Assembly (NCBI RefSeq): GCF_040253585.1
Contig: NZ_JBELAU010000010.1
Span: forward strand, 265,567-329,566
Reading direction: 5' to 3'
DNA length: 64,000 nucleotides
DNA from: Emticicia sp040253585
GTDB taxonomy: Bacteria > Bacteroidota > Bacteroidia > Cytophagales > Spirosomataceae
Part shown: positions 8,287 to 16,727 of the stretch, piece by piece
How the letters are laid out: every line of letters starts with the position of its first letter
Numbering within the stretch: the first letter of the stretch is position 1
Translations under genes and position numbers: made by a program
The notes under the pieces: generated by a model
Database searches by the model: none
Told to the model about the DNA's origin: nothing
The model's input: only the letters and a program-made list of their open reading frames with translations

Positions 8287-9885
8287 TTATTTGCGAATCG
8301 AAATTGGGTATTTGGCCGAAACTAACAGCCCAAGTGTTGAAAGATTAACTTGACCGAAACCTACGTGTGCAATAGGCAATTTAAAGAAAGGTTCGGCCTG
8401 CACGCTCAACTTACGGAATAGCTGGTATTCGTAACCCATCGAAAAATTTACTACGCCTAAATAATATGGTCCAGTTTTTCCTTCCCATGATTTCCATTTG
8501 ATTTTTGGGTCGGCTGGGTTTTCGTAGTTGTAAACATATTTTTCGTTGAGCATGACGTAGCTGGTTACTCCTGCACTCACAAAGATGCGTGAGAATTTCT
8601 TCTGACTAATGTCGTATCTGATATTTAGCGGAATATCAAGCATTTTGCATGTGGCATTAATATCAATGAGTTTTGGCGGAGAAGGCCAATTGTAAGGCCA
8701 TTCGTAAGATTCTGGGTAGGCATCATAATACTTCATTGAGCGAAGCACCCCACCTTGAATGCTTAGGCGACTATTGAAACGATATTCTAAAAGAAAAGCC
8801 AAATTACTACCAAATTTGGTGAGTTCGTCTGTAGTAATTAAACTTATATCTGGCGAAAGACCAAATCTGAAGTACAAGCCTTTTTTGAATGATTGAGGCG
8901 AACTTTTCGGAACAACAGGTGTTTCTGTTTTGGGGTTTTCAAATGCAATAACAGGTAAATTAATGCTCAATTTGATGAATGAACCTTTTGGTGAAAGTAA
9001 ACCAAGGTTATTCAGCGTTAAGCGATTTTCTTCAATGGTTGCATTGCTTGCAATTGAATTGCTTATTTGAGGATAATTATCCAAACTCGTAACATTAGTA
9101 TTAATGTCAGCATTGATGAAAGTCTGAGAATTATTAATTTTCTTCTTTGACTTTGAAGAAGTGTTTCTTGTTGAAAACTCCTTTATCTCAACTAAACTAT
9201 TATTCGAGTTTACTTCAACTGATGATTCTGATAAGTTAGCATTTATTCTACGCTTATTTGCTTTTTTTACTAATATTTGGTCTTCGCTATTGTGGTAGAT
9301 TTCAGTGTTTTTTCCTGAAAAATCTTTGCTTTTGCCTGATTTTAAAGACTTTTCGATCGCTTTGTTTGAAAGTACTACTTTTTCTTTTTCAATAGATTTA
9401 TTGGCTTCAGTTGACTTTTTTATTCCAGAGTTTTCATTTTTTTCATTTGAAACGTCTGATTCTTTGGTCGTAATATTTACTTTATTCGATTCGCTGTTTT
9501 TGGTTACTTCTGTTATTTTGTCTTCGGTTTTTATATTATCTGTACCTACTTTAGATGTTTCTACATATTTTTTTGAATTAATTCTTGTTTGCTCACTTTC
9601 AGCCTTTTTGGTTAAATCAACCATCGCTTCTTTCGATTGGCTTGCTGAAGGTTTCAATATAAAATATCCTCCAACAAAAGCTAACAAACCAATCAAAAGC
9701 AATAAACTTCGCTTGAGCCAAGGAGTCATACCTTGGCTACTTGATGGTGGCGGTGCTGCTGCATCAAGTTTTTGGCTCATTTTTGCCCATGAGTCAGGGT
9801 CAAAGTCAAATTCCATCTTTTCGGCCGATTCGCTGAAAAGACGGTCTAACTCGTCGTCTGACATCTCATGTTTGTTTATATTCAT
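8287..9885 (-). CDS. anti-sigma-like N-terminus fused to outer-membrane beta-barrel
   Basis: The 532-residue protein has an N-terminal acidic cytoplasmic region (MSDDELDRLFSESAEKMEFD, then PDSWAKMSQKLD) like the sigma-binding part of FecR/RskA-type proteins, a single membrane span at about residues 58-77 (SLLLLIGLLAFVGGYFIL), a Ser/Lys/Asn-rich linker of about 230 residues, and a C-terminal porin-family barrel (YFRFGLSPDISLITT to LLVSAKYPISIRK). Its gene starts 13 nt after the end of an ECF sigma gene, so the pair is an operon. The arrangement suggests one polypeptide that senses the outer membrane and binds the sigma factor inside. This topology is inferred, not proven. Confidence 0.85.
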   Translation of the reverse strand: MNINKHEMSDDELDRLFSESAEKMEFDFDPDSWAKMSQKLDAAAPPPSSSQGMTPWLKRSLLLLIGLLAFVGGYFILKPSASQSKEAMVDLTKKAESEQTRINSKKYVETSKVGTDNIKTEDKITEVTKNSESNKVNITTKESDVSNEKNENSGIKKSTEANKSIEKEKVVLSNKAIEKSLKSGKSKDFSGKNTEIYHNSEDQILVKKANKRRINANLSESSVEVNSNNSLVEIKEFSTRNTSSKSKKKINNSQTFINADINTNVTSLDNYPQISNSIASNATIEENRLTLNNLGLLSPKGSFIKLSINLPVIAFENPKTETPVVPKSSPQSFKKGLYFRFGLSPDISLITTDELTKFGSNLAFLLEYRFNSRLSIQGGVLRSMKYYDAYPESYEWPYNWPSPPKLIDINATCKMLDIPLNIRYDISQKKFSRIFVSAGVTSYVMLNEKYVYNYENPADPKIKWKSWEGKTGPYYLGVVNFSMGYEYQLFRKLSVQAEPFFKLPIAHVGFGQVNLSTLGLLVSAKYPISIRK

Positions 9886-9897
9886 TTAAAAAAGTGG

Positions 9898-10479
9898 TTA
9901 ATTTTCTTTGAAGTCAGAGCTTGGTAAAGCACTTTCTTCTTTCAAAATCATTTTTCTAAGAGCTTCTCTGGCCCTCGAAAGGTTTGATTTTGAAGTTCCA
10001 ACAGAAATTTCGAGTTGATTACTTATTTCCTCATGCGAAAAACCGTCAATCACAAAAAGATTAAATACCATTCTATACCCAGACGGAAGTCGCTGGATAA
10101 GCATGATGATTTCTTCGTGATTGAGTTGGCTTAGGGGGCTGCTATCATTGGAAGAAACTTCGTATGCTTCTTCAATGTTTTCGTGGAAATAATGTTTTTG
10201 TTGACTCCTATAAAAATCAAGAGCGGTGTTGACAATAATTCGTCTGAACCACGCCTTAAACGGATACTTTGAATCGTACAAGTCGCCTTTTGTAAAAACC
10301 TTCAAAAAGCTATCATTGACGATTTCCAGAGCTTCATCACGGCTCTGCGTATAACGCATACATACGCCCATAGCAAACCCATAGAACTGCCGATAGAGTT
10401 TTTCTTGACTCTTGCGGTCACCTCTCACACTCTTTTGGAGTAATTCTTCGGGGCTTTCGTTTGGCAGATTGTTCGCCAT
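9898..10479 (-). CDS. ECF RNA polymerase sigma factor
   Basis: The 193-residue protein has sigma-70 region 2 (YRQFYGFAMGVCMRYTQSRD, EIVNDSFLKVF, FKAWFRRIIVNTALDFYR) and region 4 (LPSGYRMVFNLFVIDGFSHE with the HTH EISNQLEISVGTSKSNLSRA). It is the first gene of a two-gene operon with the anti-sigma/barrel fusion, which is the likely regulator of its activity. This is one of two ECF factors in the first 11 kb, with quite different sequences. Confidence 0.95.
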   Translation of the reverse strand: MANNLPNESPEELLQKSVRGDRKSQEKLYRQFYGFAMGVCMRYTQSRDEALEIVNDSFLKVFTKGDLYDSKYPFKAWFRRIIVNTALDFYRSQQKHYFHENIEEAYEVSSNDSSPLSQLNHEEIIMLIQRLPSGYRMVFNLFVIDGFSHEEISNQLEISVGTSKSNLSRAREALRKMILKEESALPSSDFKEN

Positions 10480-10640
10480 GAAGTATCTACGTAGGTTTTA
10501 GCTAAATGGTTGCGTTTCAGTAAAATAACTACCAATATTAATCAAAAAAGCCCGAATGACCAATAGGTATGTCTGTGAGTATTTCTTGATTTATGCCCAA
10601 GATAGTTTATATTTGGGAAACAAAGAAACAATTTTATAGA

Positions 10641-11147
10641 ATGACGGAATATCTTGACTTAATGCTGCGAGCAGGGGCGGTTTATGTTTTTATTGTAGTG
10701 GCAATTAAGCTATTTGGGAAGAAAGAACTTTCGCAGCTTTCGGTAGTTGATTTGGTTTTTATCTTGCTCATTAGCAATGCTGTACAGAATGCAATGGTGG
10801 GGCCAAATACTTCACTTTTAGGCGGGATAGTGGCGGCAAGTACGCTTTTTGTGATAAACTATGTACTGAAAAAACTTATTTTTAAGTTTAAACCAATTGA
10901 AAAGTTTATTGAAGGAGAACCCATAATGCTAATTTACGAAGGAAAAATTCAGAAGCAAAATGTTGAACAAGCAGGTTTTACAGTACAAGAATTACAAGCC
11001 GCTGTGCGAGAACACGGAGTTGACACTATAGAAAAAGTAAACTTGGCCATGCTCGAAGTTGATGGTAATATCAGCGTTTTATCTGAAAATTATCAATCGA
11101 AAACCCGCAAAAAACGGGTTCATAAAACGTTGGGTGATATCGAATAA
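10641..11147 (+). CDS. DUF421/YetF-family membrane protein
   Basis: Start chosen at Met 10641 (MTEYLDLMLRAGAVYVFIV), giving 168 residues; an in-frame ATG 48 nt upstream adds a poorly conserved leader. Three membrane segments (AVYVFIVVAIKLFG, VVDLVFILLISNAVQNAM, GGIVAASTLFVINYVL) are followed by a cytoplasmic domain with FIEGEPIMLIYEGKI and the helix VQELQAAVREHGVDTIEKVNLAMLE, typical of the YetF family. The biochemical role of the family is poorly defined. It stands alone between divergent and convergent neighbours. Confidence 0.88.
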   Translation: MTEYLDLMLRAGAVYVFIVVAIKLFGKKELSQLSVVDLVFILLISNAVQNAMVGPNTSLLGGIVAASTLFVINYVLKKLIFKFKPIEKFIEGEPIMLIYEGKIQKQNVEQAGFTVQELQAAVREHGVDTIEKVNLAMLEVDGNISVLSENYQSKTRKKRVHKTLGDIE

Positions 11148-11150
11148 CTA

Positions 11151-11675
11151 TCATGAAAATAGTTTTTGAGCTTCTTCTTTTAGTATTTTTAAGGCTTCAG
11201 CGGTTGGCTGTTGATTTTCGTTGATTACTTTTTCAAAGATTTTTTTAGAAAGATTGATTGAAGTTGAATCGGGCGAAATTTCAGATGCTGACGTATTTAT
11301 CAAAGCCACGACATCATTCATGGCAGTGCGGATTTTCTCCCAAGTTTCGTGCGAAATATACACCTGTTGAGCAAGGTTATGATTAAACTCTTCACGGATT
11401 TCTTGCAATAAAACTCGCTGATAGTCAATGGCTTGCATGTCGGGGCTGCCAAGTCTGATAAGTAAGTTAGCAGGTGTGATTCGTTCCAAAAAAAGTGTCA
11501 TACGTTCATAGGCTTGTAGGCGAATGGGCATAGTGATTTCGATCGTTTTGGCCTTGGTGTCAAGTTCTTTCTGCTCAAATTGTTTTTGCAGGAAAGTCTG
11601 AATCGTGAGAAACATTCCATATAAAACAGCGGCGGCTGGAATTAATATTTTGAGTAATTCTACAAGAGATTGCAT
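11151..11675 (-). CDS. conserved membrane-anchored protein of unknown function
   Basis: The 174-residue protein has one N-terminal membrane segment (LLKILIPAAAVLYGMFLTI) followed by a mostly helical, charged cytoplasmic domain (LQAYERMTLFLERITPANLL, EIREEFNHNLAQQVYIS). I know similar stand-alone proteins from Bacteroidota but no function. The gene is convergent with the DUF421 gene, with 3 nt between stops. Single membrane anchor plus coiled helices would fit a scaffold or stress protein, but there is no direct evidence. Confidence 0.75.
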   Translation of the reverse strand: MQSLVELLKILIPAAAVLYGMFLTIQTFLQKQFEQKELDTKAKTIEITMPIRLQAYERMTLFLERITPANLLIRLGSPDMQAIDYQRVLLQEIREEFNHNLAQQVYISHETWEKIRTAMNDVVALINTSASEISPDSTSINLSKKIFEKVINENQQPTAEALKILKEEAQKLFS

Positions 11676-11815
11676 TATTATTTGTGTTATTCGTTACAAA
11701 AGTAAGGTAAGTGATTGCGGCTTCAAAATGTTTATTTGGTATTTTTCAAAGAAGCCTTTGCTTCAAAATAATCTTGTAATCTTAAAATCTCTTAAATCGT
11801 GTCTATATTTGCAGC

Positions 11816-12103
11816 ATGGTAACTTTTTCAGAAATAGCACGAACAGAAATATTAAAAAGTCTCAATTCTTCACAAATTCCCGAAGGCTATGCATTGAGAG
11901 TTGGTTTGAAGGGCGGAGCTTGCTCGGCAACGTATCTTTTAGGGCTTGATAAAGCCGCCGAAAACGATGAACTTTACGAAGTGGAAGGCGTTAAGGTACT
12001 GATAGATAAGCGTCATTTGATGTATTTGATAGGCGTAAGGATTGACTACGCCGAAACTGAATCGGGAATGGGTTTTACGATTGAGAAAGACATAACGAAA
12101 TAA
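11816..12103 (+). CDS. HesB/IscA-like protein lacking the C-terminal CGC motif
   Basis: The 95-residue protein follows the A-type carrier fold: an N-terminal helix (SEIARTEILKSL), LRVGLKGGACSATYLLGLD with the first conserved cysteine (Cys36), then IDKRHLMYLIGVRIDYAE. The usual C-terminal Cys-Gly-Cys that completes the Fe-S site is replaced by SGMG, so only one of three cluster ligands remains. It is either a degenerate carrier, binds through other ligands, or has a non-Fe-S role. It is upstream of the large histidine kinase by about 110 nt. Confidence 0.85.
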   Translation: MVTFSEIARTEILKSLNSSQIPEGYALRVGLKGGACSATYLLGLDKAAENDELYEVEGVKVLIDKRHLMYLIGVRIDYAETESGMGFTIEKDITK

Positions 12104-12212
12104 AAGTCGGTCTGTAAGGGGCTGATTAAAAATCAAATGCTACCGATTGAAAGTTGAAGACTTTTAATTGCTGAATATAAATGGTCTTTGGCATGGTTTT
12201 CGATGAATAGGT

Positions 12213-15200
12213 ATGGTAATATCTTATCAGAAAAAAGCATTGGAGTTTCTTAAAAAACATATTTTTCTAATTCTTTCGGTAGTTTTGTTTGGAGTTGCGG
12301 CATTAAACTTTTTCATTTTTGAGAAAGATGCACCTGGGGCTTCCGAACAACATTATATATATTCGATTAGAAGTAGAGTAAAGTCAAAAATATTGGTCTC
12401 GAAAAATGAATTGGTTAATGTGGCTACGCAATACCAAAAATCCTCGGGAAATACTTTTTTGAACTTTGAAACACCTACGCTTTATCCATACTACGTTTTC
12501 CGTAATGGTCAATTAGTTTATTGGTCTGACCATCGTTATGTGCCTGATTATCAGCAACTTTATAAAGGAGAACAAGCCAGTTTATTAAGTGCAGATAATG
12601 GTAAGTATATTACCAATTCGATCGCCTTGAGTTATAAAGGAGCGAAAGTTGAGATTTTTTCGTTGATAAATCTTTATCGAAAGTTTAGAAATGAAAATGA
12701 TTATCTCAGAAATGGTTATAACCACGAGGTTTTCATTACCGAACCCAAAGAAATTACGAATACGCCAAGTAGCAAAAGTCTTTACAATATCAACGACGAA
12801 AATGATAAGTTTTTGTTTACTGTTGTTCCGCCTCAAATCGAAAAAATCAATTCGCCAAATATTCCAACCAATACGCTTTTTTTGTTGGCTATCAGTATCT
12901 TGCTTTTTGGCGTTTATATCATTATCTGGATTTCTCGATTACGCCAAAAACACCAATTTGGTCGAGCATTTATTTTATTGATGTTCTATTTGTTTTTTGT
13001 GCGTTTGGTGATGCTCGCTAATAGTATTCCGTTTATTTTTTATGAGTCGAGTTTATTTAATCCTAAGTTTCTTACTGTCAATGAGTTAGCTCCATCGTTG
13101 GGCGATGTATTGCTCAATGCCATCGTTATTTTTATATTGGTAGTTTACTTGGTGCAGAGTTTTTATCGCTCAACACTTTATTATAAATTATTCAAAGCTC
13201 CGAAAGTAGTTCAAAATATCCTGTCGATTACATTAGTTGTGATTGCTATTTTATTCACGTTTATTTGTTATCGAAACCTTTGTAATATTTACGAAAAATC
13301 GCAGTTTAGTCTTGATCTTTCACTTAGTATTTCGTTTTCTGCCCTAAAAATTGCCACTTTATCGTTCTACTTGCTTTTATCGGTGATTTTCTTTTTGGTT
13401 ATTCACTTACTCAGTAGCTTGTTTCTGCGAATAAATAAAAACACAAAAAATGCTATTGCTAAATGGTTATTAGGTTTGGTAATTGGTTTAGTTGTTATCA
13501 CGGTTTTAGACCAATTCAGATGGATTTATGTGCTGACTGGCGTGTACTTTTTGTTGGTTTATCTCTACAAATACCCACGTTTTTTGTATAGTTTTAAGTA
13601 TAAAACCACGATTTATTTCTTTACGGGGGCGTTTGTTTTTGCTTTGATTGCGATGTATGTGATTCGTTCTGAAGAGCAGAAAAAAGATTATTTTGATAAG
13701 CAGAATTTTGGGCAAAAATATTTAGCTGAAAACGATTTATTGGGCGAAGGATTACTCACAAGAGTGATTCAAACCATAGAACAAGATACTGCGATTCGGC
13801 AGGCGATTACCCGCCAAACGCTCGCCCGTGAGCAAACCCAACAGTTGGTCAAGAGTAAGCATTTGGATCTGTATTTCGACCGTTATGATACAGAAGTTTT
13901 GGCTTTTGACAGCGACGGAAACTCGCTTGATATTTCGGAAGGCTCAAAAAACCTTTCTTTTTATGAAGAAACCTTCAAGCAAGCTTCGTATAAGACCGCC
14001 AATCCATCAGTATTTTTTATCAATGATGTTGGCAATAATTTTATCAAACAATACCTGACTTTTATTCCGATTCAAGAAAATTCAAGCTTAGTGGGTTACG
14101 TAGTACTTGATTTGAAACTCCGTGATGAATTTGCTCAAAGTGTTTATCCAGAACTATTGCTCGATAAAAAATTTACACAAACGCCTGATACAAAAAACTA
14201 TAGTTACGCAATTTTCGATAAAGCTAATCACTTGATATTCAGTTCGGGAAGCTATAATTATATAAGAAAATTACCGACAAGTATTTTATCAGATTCGACA
14301 CTTTATGAAAAAGGAATTGAGCTAAACGATTTCAAACATGTCGGTAAAATTGGTCAAAACGGACGCAAAATAGTGATTTCTGCTAAATACCAAGCATGGC
14401 GAAATCTATTTTCTAATTTTTCGTTTTTGTTTTTGCTTTCAGTACTTTTCATAATTATCGTAATGGTTTTGTATGCGATTCGCTACGGTTTGAAGAACCT
14501 TAACGTCAATTTTGCCACTAAAATACAGCTTTATATTAATGCGGCATTTTTGCTGCCGTTGTTGTTGGTTATTATTATTACTTTGAGCGTTATCGACTCT
14601 ACTTTTATCAGTAATCAAGAAAAAAGCTATCTTGATAATACCAAAAATATTACATCTACGGTTCAGCTCCAACTCGAAAGTTTTATTCAAAAACGTATGA
14701 GCAGGGCTTTTCTGGAGCAGGAAATCAATGATTTAGCACGTGATACAAAACTTGATATTAACTTTTATGGACTTAACGGAAAATTAGATTTAACAACTCG
14801 GCCGTTGGTTTATGAATACGGTTTACTCTCGTCTTTTATTAATCCTGAGGCTTACCGTCGAATTATCGAAGAGAAGGAAAATGAGGCCTTATTGCCAGAA
14901 TCGCTTGGAAGTTTGAATTATAAAACCGCTTATATGAGCATCAAAGGACATGATAGCAAACCAATTGGAGTAATCGGGATTCCGTTTTTTGATGCTAAAC
15001 CAACACTTGACCGTCAAGTAACCGATGTTGTGGCTTCGATTTTGAGCGTTTTCGCTTGGTTATTCTTGATTTTATTGATTTTATCGTATTTCGCATCTAA
15101 TATTCTGACTAATCCGCTACGTATGGTGGCTCAGAAGTTGAAGAAAACGAATTTGGATAAATTGAACGACCGAGTGGAGTGGAATTCGGACGATGAAATT

Positions 15201-15953
15201 GGTATTTTGATGCGTGAATACAATAAGATGTTGAAAAAGCTCGAAGAAAGTAAAGTTGCGTTGTCGATGAGTGAAAAGCAAACCGCATGGCGAGAAATGG
15301 CCAAGCAAGTGGCTCACGAAATCAAGAATCCGTTGACACCAATGAAGCTCTCAATTCAGCAATTACAACGAACGATTGTGGTCGATAATCCGAAAACAAA
15401 AGAACGTATTGCACGTGCCTTAAACTCTCTTACCGAGCAGATTGATAATATCAGCGAAATTGCCAATTCATTCTCTGAATTTGCCAAAATGCCTGTGCCA
15501 CGGAATGAAGTTTTCGACCTCGTGCCGTTGATTCAGAAATCGGCTGATTTATATGCAGAAGATGAAAGAATTTCGCTCAATGCTTATATCAAAGAAAAAG
15601 AAGCATGGGTGGTGGGCGACCGCCAATTTATGAGTCGGGTAATTACGAACCTGATTATCAATGGAATACAGTCTGTTCCGAAAGAAAAGCGTGCCATCAT
15701 TAATCTTCGGCTTTATAGAAATGAAGATGATAATATTGCTATCATCGAAATTCAAGATAATGGTTCGGGTATTCCAGAAAATATTCGTCAGCGAGTATTT
15801 ATTCCAAATTTTACGACCAAAGTTGGAGGTTCGGGACTTGGCTTGGCAATGGCTCGTAGGGGCGTAGAGCACGCAGGTGGAAATATTTGGTTTGAAACTG
15901 AAACCGACCGAGGAACAACTTTCTTCATAGATTTACCGCTGGCGATAAGATAA
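12213..15953 (+). CDS. large multi-pass sensor histidine kinase (NtrY-like)
   Basis: The 1246-residue protein has an N-terminal membrane anchor (ILSVVLFGVAALNFFIF), a periplasmic domain, a block of about seven membrane spans (around residues 225-480), a second periplasmic domain, further spans (FLFLLSVLFIIIVMVLYAI; FLLPLLLVIIITLSVI), a third extracytoplasmic stretch and a last span (SVFAWLFLILLILSYFA). Then come a HAMP-like linker, the phospho-acceptor H1035 in HEIKNPLTPMKLS, and the ATPase with N (NLIINGIQS), DNGSGIPENI and GSGLGLAMARRGVEHAGG boxes. No response regulator gene is adjacent. The large membrane sensor part implies an envelope or lipid-phase stimulus; the signal is unknown. Confidence 0.92.
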   Translation: MVISYQKKALEFLKKHIFLILSVVLFGVAALNFFIFEKDAPGASEQHYIYSIRSRVKSKILVSKNELVNVATQYQKSSGNTFLNFETPTLYPYYVFRNGQLVYWSDHRYVPDYQQLYKGEQASLLSADNGKYITNSIALSYKGAKVEIFSLINLYRKFRNENDYLRNGYNHEVFITEPKEITNTPSSKSLYNINDENDKFLFTVVPPQIEKINSPNIPTNTLFLLAISILLFGVYIIIWISRLRQKHQFGRAFILLMFYLFFVRLVMLANSIPFIFYESSLFNPKFLTVNELAPSLGDVLLNAIVIFILVVYLVQSFYRSTLYYKLFKAPKVVQNILSITLVVIAILFTFICYRNLCNIYEKSQFSLDLSLSISFSALKIATLSFYLLLSVIFFLVIHLLSSLFLRINKNTKNAIAKWLLGLVIGLVVITVLDQFRWIYVLTGVYFLLVYLYKYPRFLYSFKYKTTIYFFTGAFVFALIAMYVIRSEEQKKDYFDKQNFGQKYLAENDLLGEGLLTRVIQTIEQDTAIRQAITRQTLAREQTQQLVKSKHLDLYFDRYDTEVLAFDSDGNSLDISEGSKNLSFYEETFKQASYKTANPSVFFINDVGNNFIKQYLTFIPIQENSSLVGYVVLDLKLRDEFAQSVYPELLLDKKFTQTPDTKNYSYAIFDKANHLIFSSGSYNYIRKLPTSILSDSTLYEKGIELNDFKHVGKIGQNGRKIVISAKYQAWRNLFSNFSFLFLLSVLFIIIVMVLYAIRYGLKNLNVNFATKIQLYINAAFLLPLLLVIIITLSVIDSTFISNQEKSYLDNTKNITSTVQLQLESFIQKRMSRAFLEQEINDLARDTKLDINFYGLNGKLDLTTRPLVYEYGLLSSFINPEAYRRIIEEKENEALLPESLGSLNYKTAYMSIKGHDSKPIGVIGIPFFDAKPTLDRQVTDVVASILSVFAWLFLILLILSYFASNILTNPLRMVAQKLKKTNLDKLNDRVEWNSDDEIGILMREYNKMLKKLEESKVALSMSEKQTAWREMAKQVAHEIKNPLTPMKLSIQQLQRTIVVDNPKTKERIARALNSLTEQIDNISEIANSFSEFAKMPVPRNEVFDLVPLIQKSADLYAEDERISLNAYIKEKEAWVVGDRQFMSRVITNLIINGIQSVPKEKRAIINLRLYRNEDDNIAIIEIQDNGSGIPENIRQRVFIPNFTTKVGGSGLGLAMARRGVEHAGGNIWFETETDRGTTFFIDLPLAIR

Positions 15954-16048
15954 AAATTATGAATGAGTTACAAATTAATTACATATATACCTCCGTCTCG
16001 AAACATTGACATATTAGGAAGCATGAACAGTTTAGCATAAATAGTTCA

Positions 16049-16099
16049 CAGAAGCAACAAAAGCGTAGGAATTTATTTCCTACGCTTTTGTTGCTTCTG
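16049..16099. terminator. 23-bp perfect inverted repeat between convergent genes
   Basis: Arms 16049-16071 and 16077-16099 match perfectly around a 5-nt loop. It sits between convergent genes and would fold in RNA from either strand. It probably acts as a bidirectional terminator, though it lacks a strong T run. Confidence 0.6.
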
Positions 16100-16150
16100 A
16101 AATTGAATTTTCTTTTCTATGACTGTTGTTTAATCCGTTACTTAAAAAGT

Positions 16151-16579
16151 TCATCCTTCAAATCCAACCTTCACGTGCGAGCCATCGCAATAAGGTTTAT
16201 TACTTGATGCTCCACAACGGCAAAGTGCCGTTGTTTTGTATTTTTTGGTCAGATTTCCTTCGGCGTCTTTGATTGAGATATTTCCATAAACCAGCAAAGG
16301 CCCATTTTGAAGCGGTTCAACGATGGTTTCTACGTCCAAATTCTGTGGTTCTTCTGCGTGTTTGATATATGTCAATGCTCCTGATGGACAATCATCAATT
16401 TGCTTCATAATAGCCTCACTTTCAGCGCCTTCTAAGGTTATCCAAGGGCGTTTTTGTGGATTAAAGACATTTGATAAACCTCTGAAACAAATAGCAGAGT
16501 GAATACAGATATGTGGCTGCCAAACAACCGTAATGTCATCGTTTTTATAATGCTTTGTTATTTTCTTTTGCTCTTCCAT
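16151..16579 (-). CDS. CDGSH iron-sulfur protein with divergent ferredoxin domain
   Basis: Start chosen at the ATG at 16579 (MEEQKKITKHYKNDD); an upstream frame adds 21 unlike residues. The protein of about 142 residues has an N-terminal Fer4_19-type domain with HICIHSAICFRGL and DDCPSGAL, and a C-terminal CDGSH zinc-finger-like motif C-R-C-(5)-NKPYCDGSH, the ligand set for a [2Fe-2S] cluster with three Cys and one His. Such proteins are small redox or Fe-S transfer factors. It stands alone, so its partner is unknown. Confidence 0.9.
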   Translation of the reverse strand: MEEQKKITKHYKNDDITVVWQPHICIHSAICFRGLSNVFNPQKRPWITLEGAESEAIMKQIDDCPSGALTYIKHAEEPQNLDVETIVEPLQNGPLLVYGNISIKDAEGNLTKKYKTTALCRCGASSNKPYCDGSHVKVGFEG

Positions 16580-16727
16580 GATTGATTGGTTAATGTCCAA
16601 AATTGAGAAAAGTTTTTGCCATTTCAAAAAAGAATGCATCAAAACTTCTGCATAATTTTAATCTCGTTCTTGTAGAAATATCATTTATTAATGATTAATT
16701 TGTATCCTTATTATATTTTATTGCTCA

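Noticed and set aside
9305..9889. 194-residue plus-strand frame
   Set aside because: Lies entirely opposite the anti-sigma/barrel gene; its hydrophobic, Ser/Phe-rich sequence is the complement of the Lys/Asn/Ser-rich linker.
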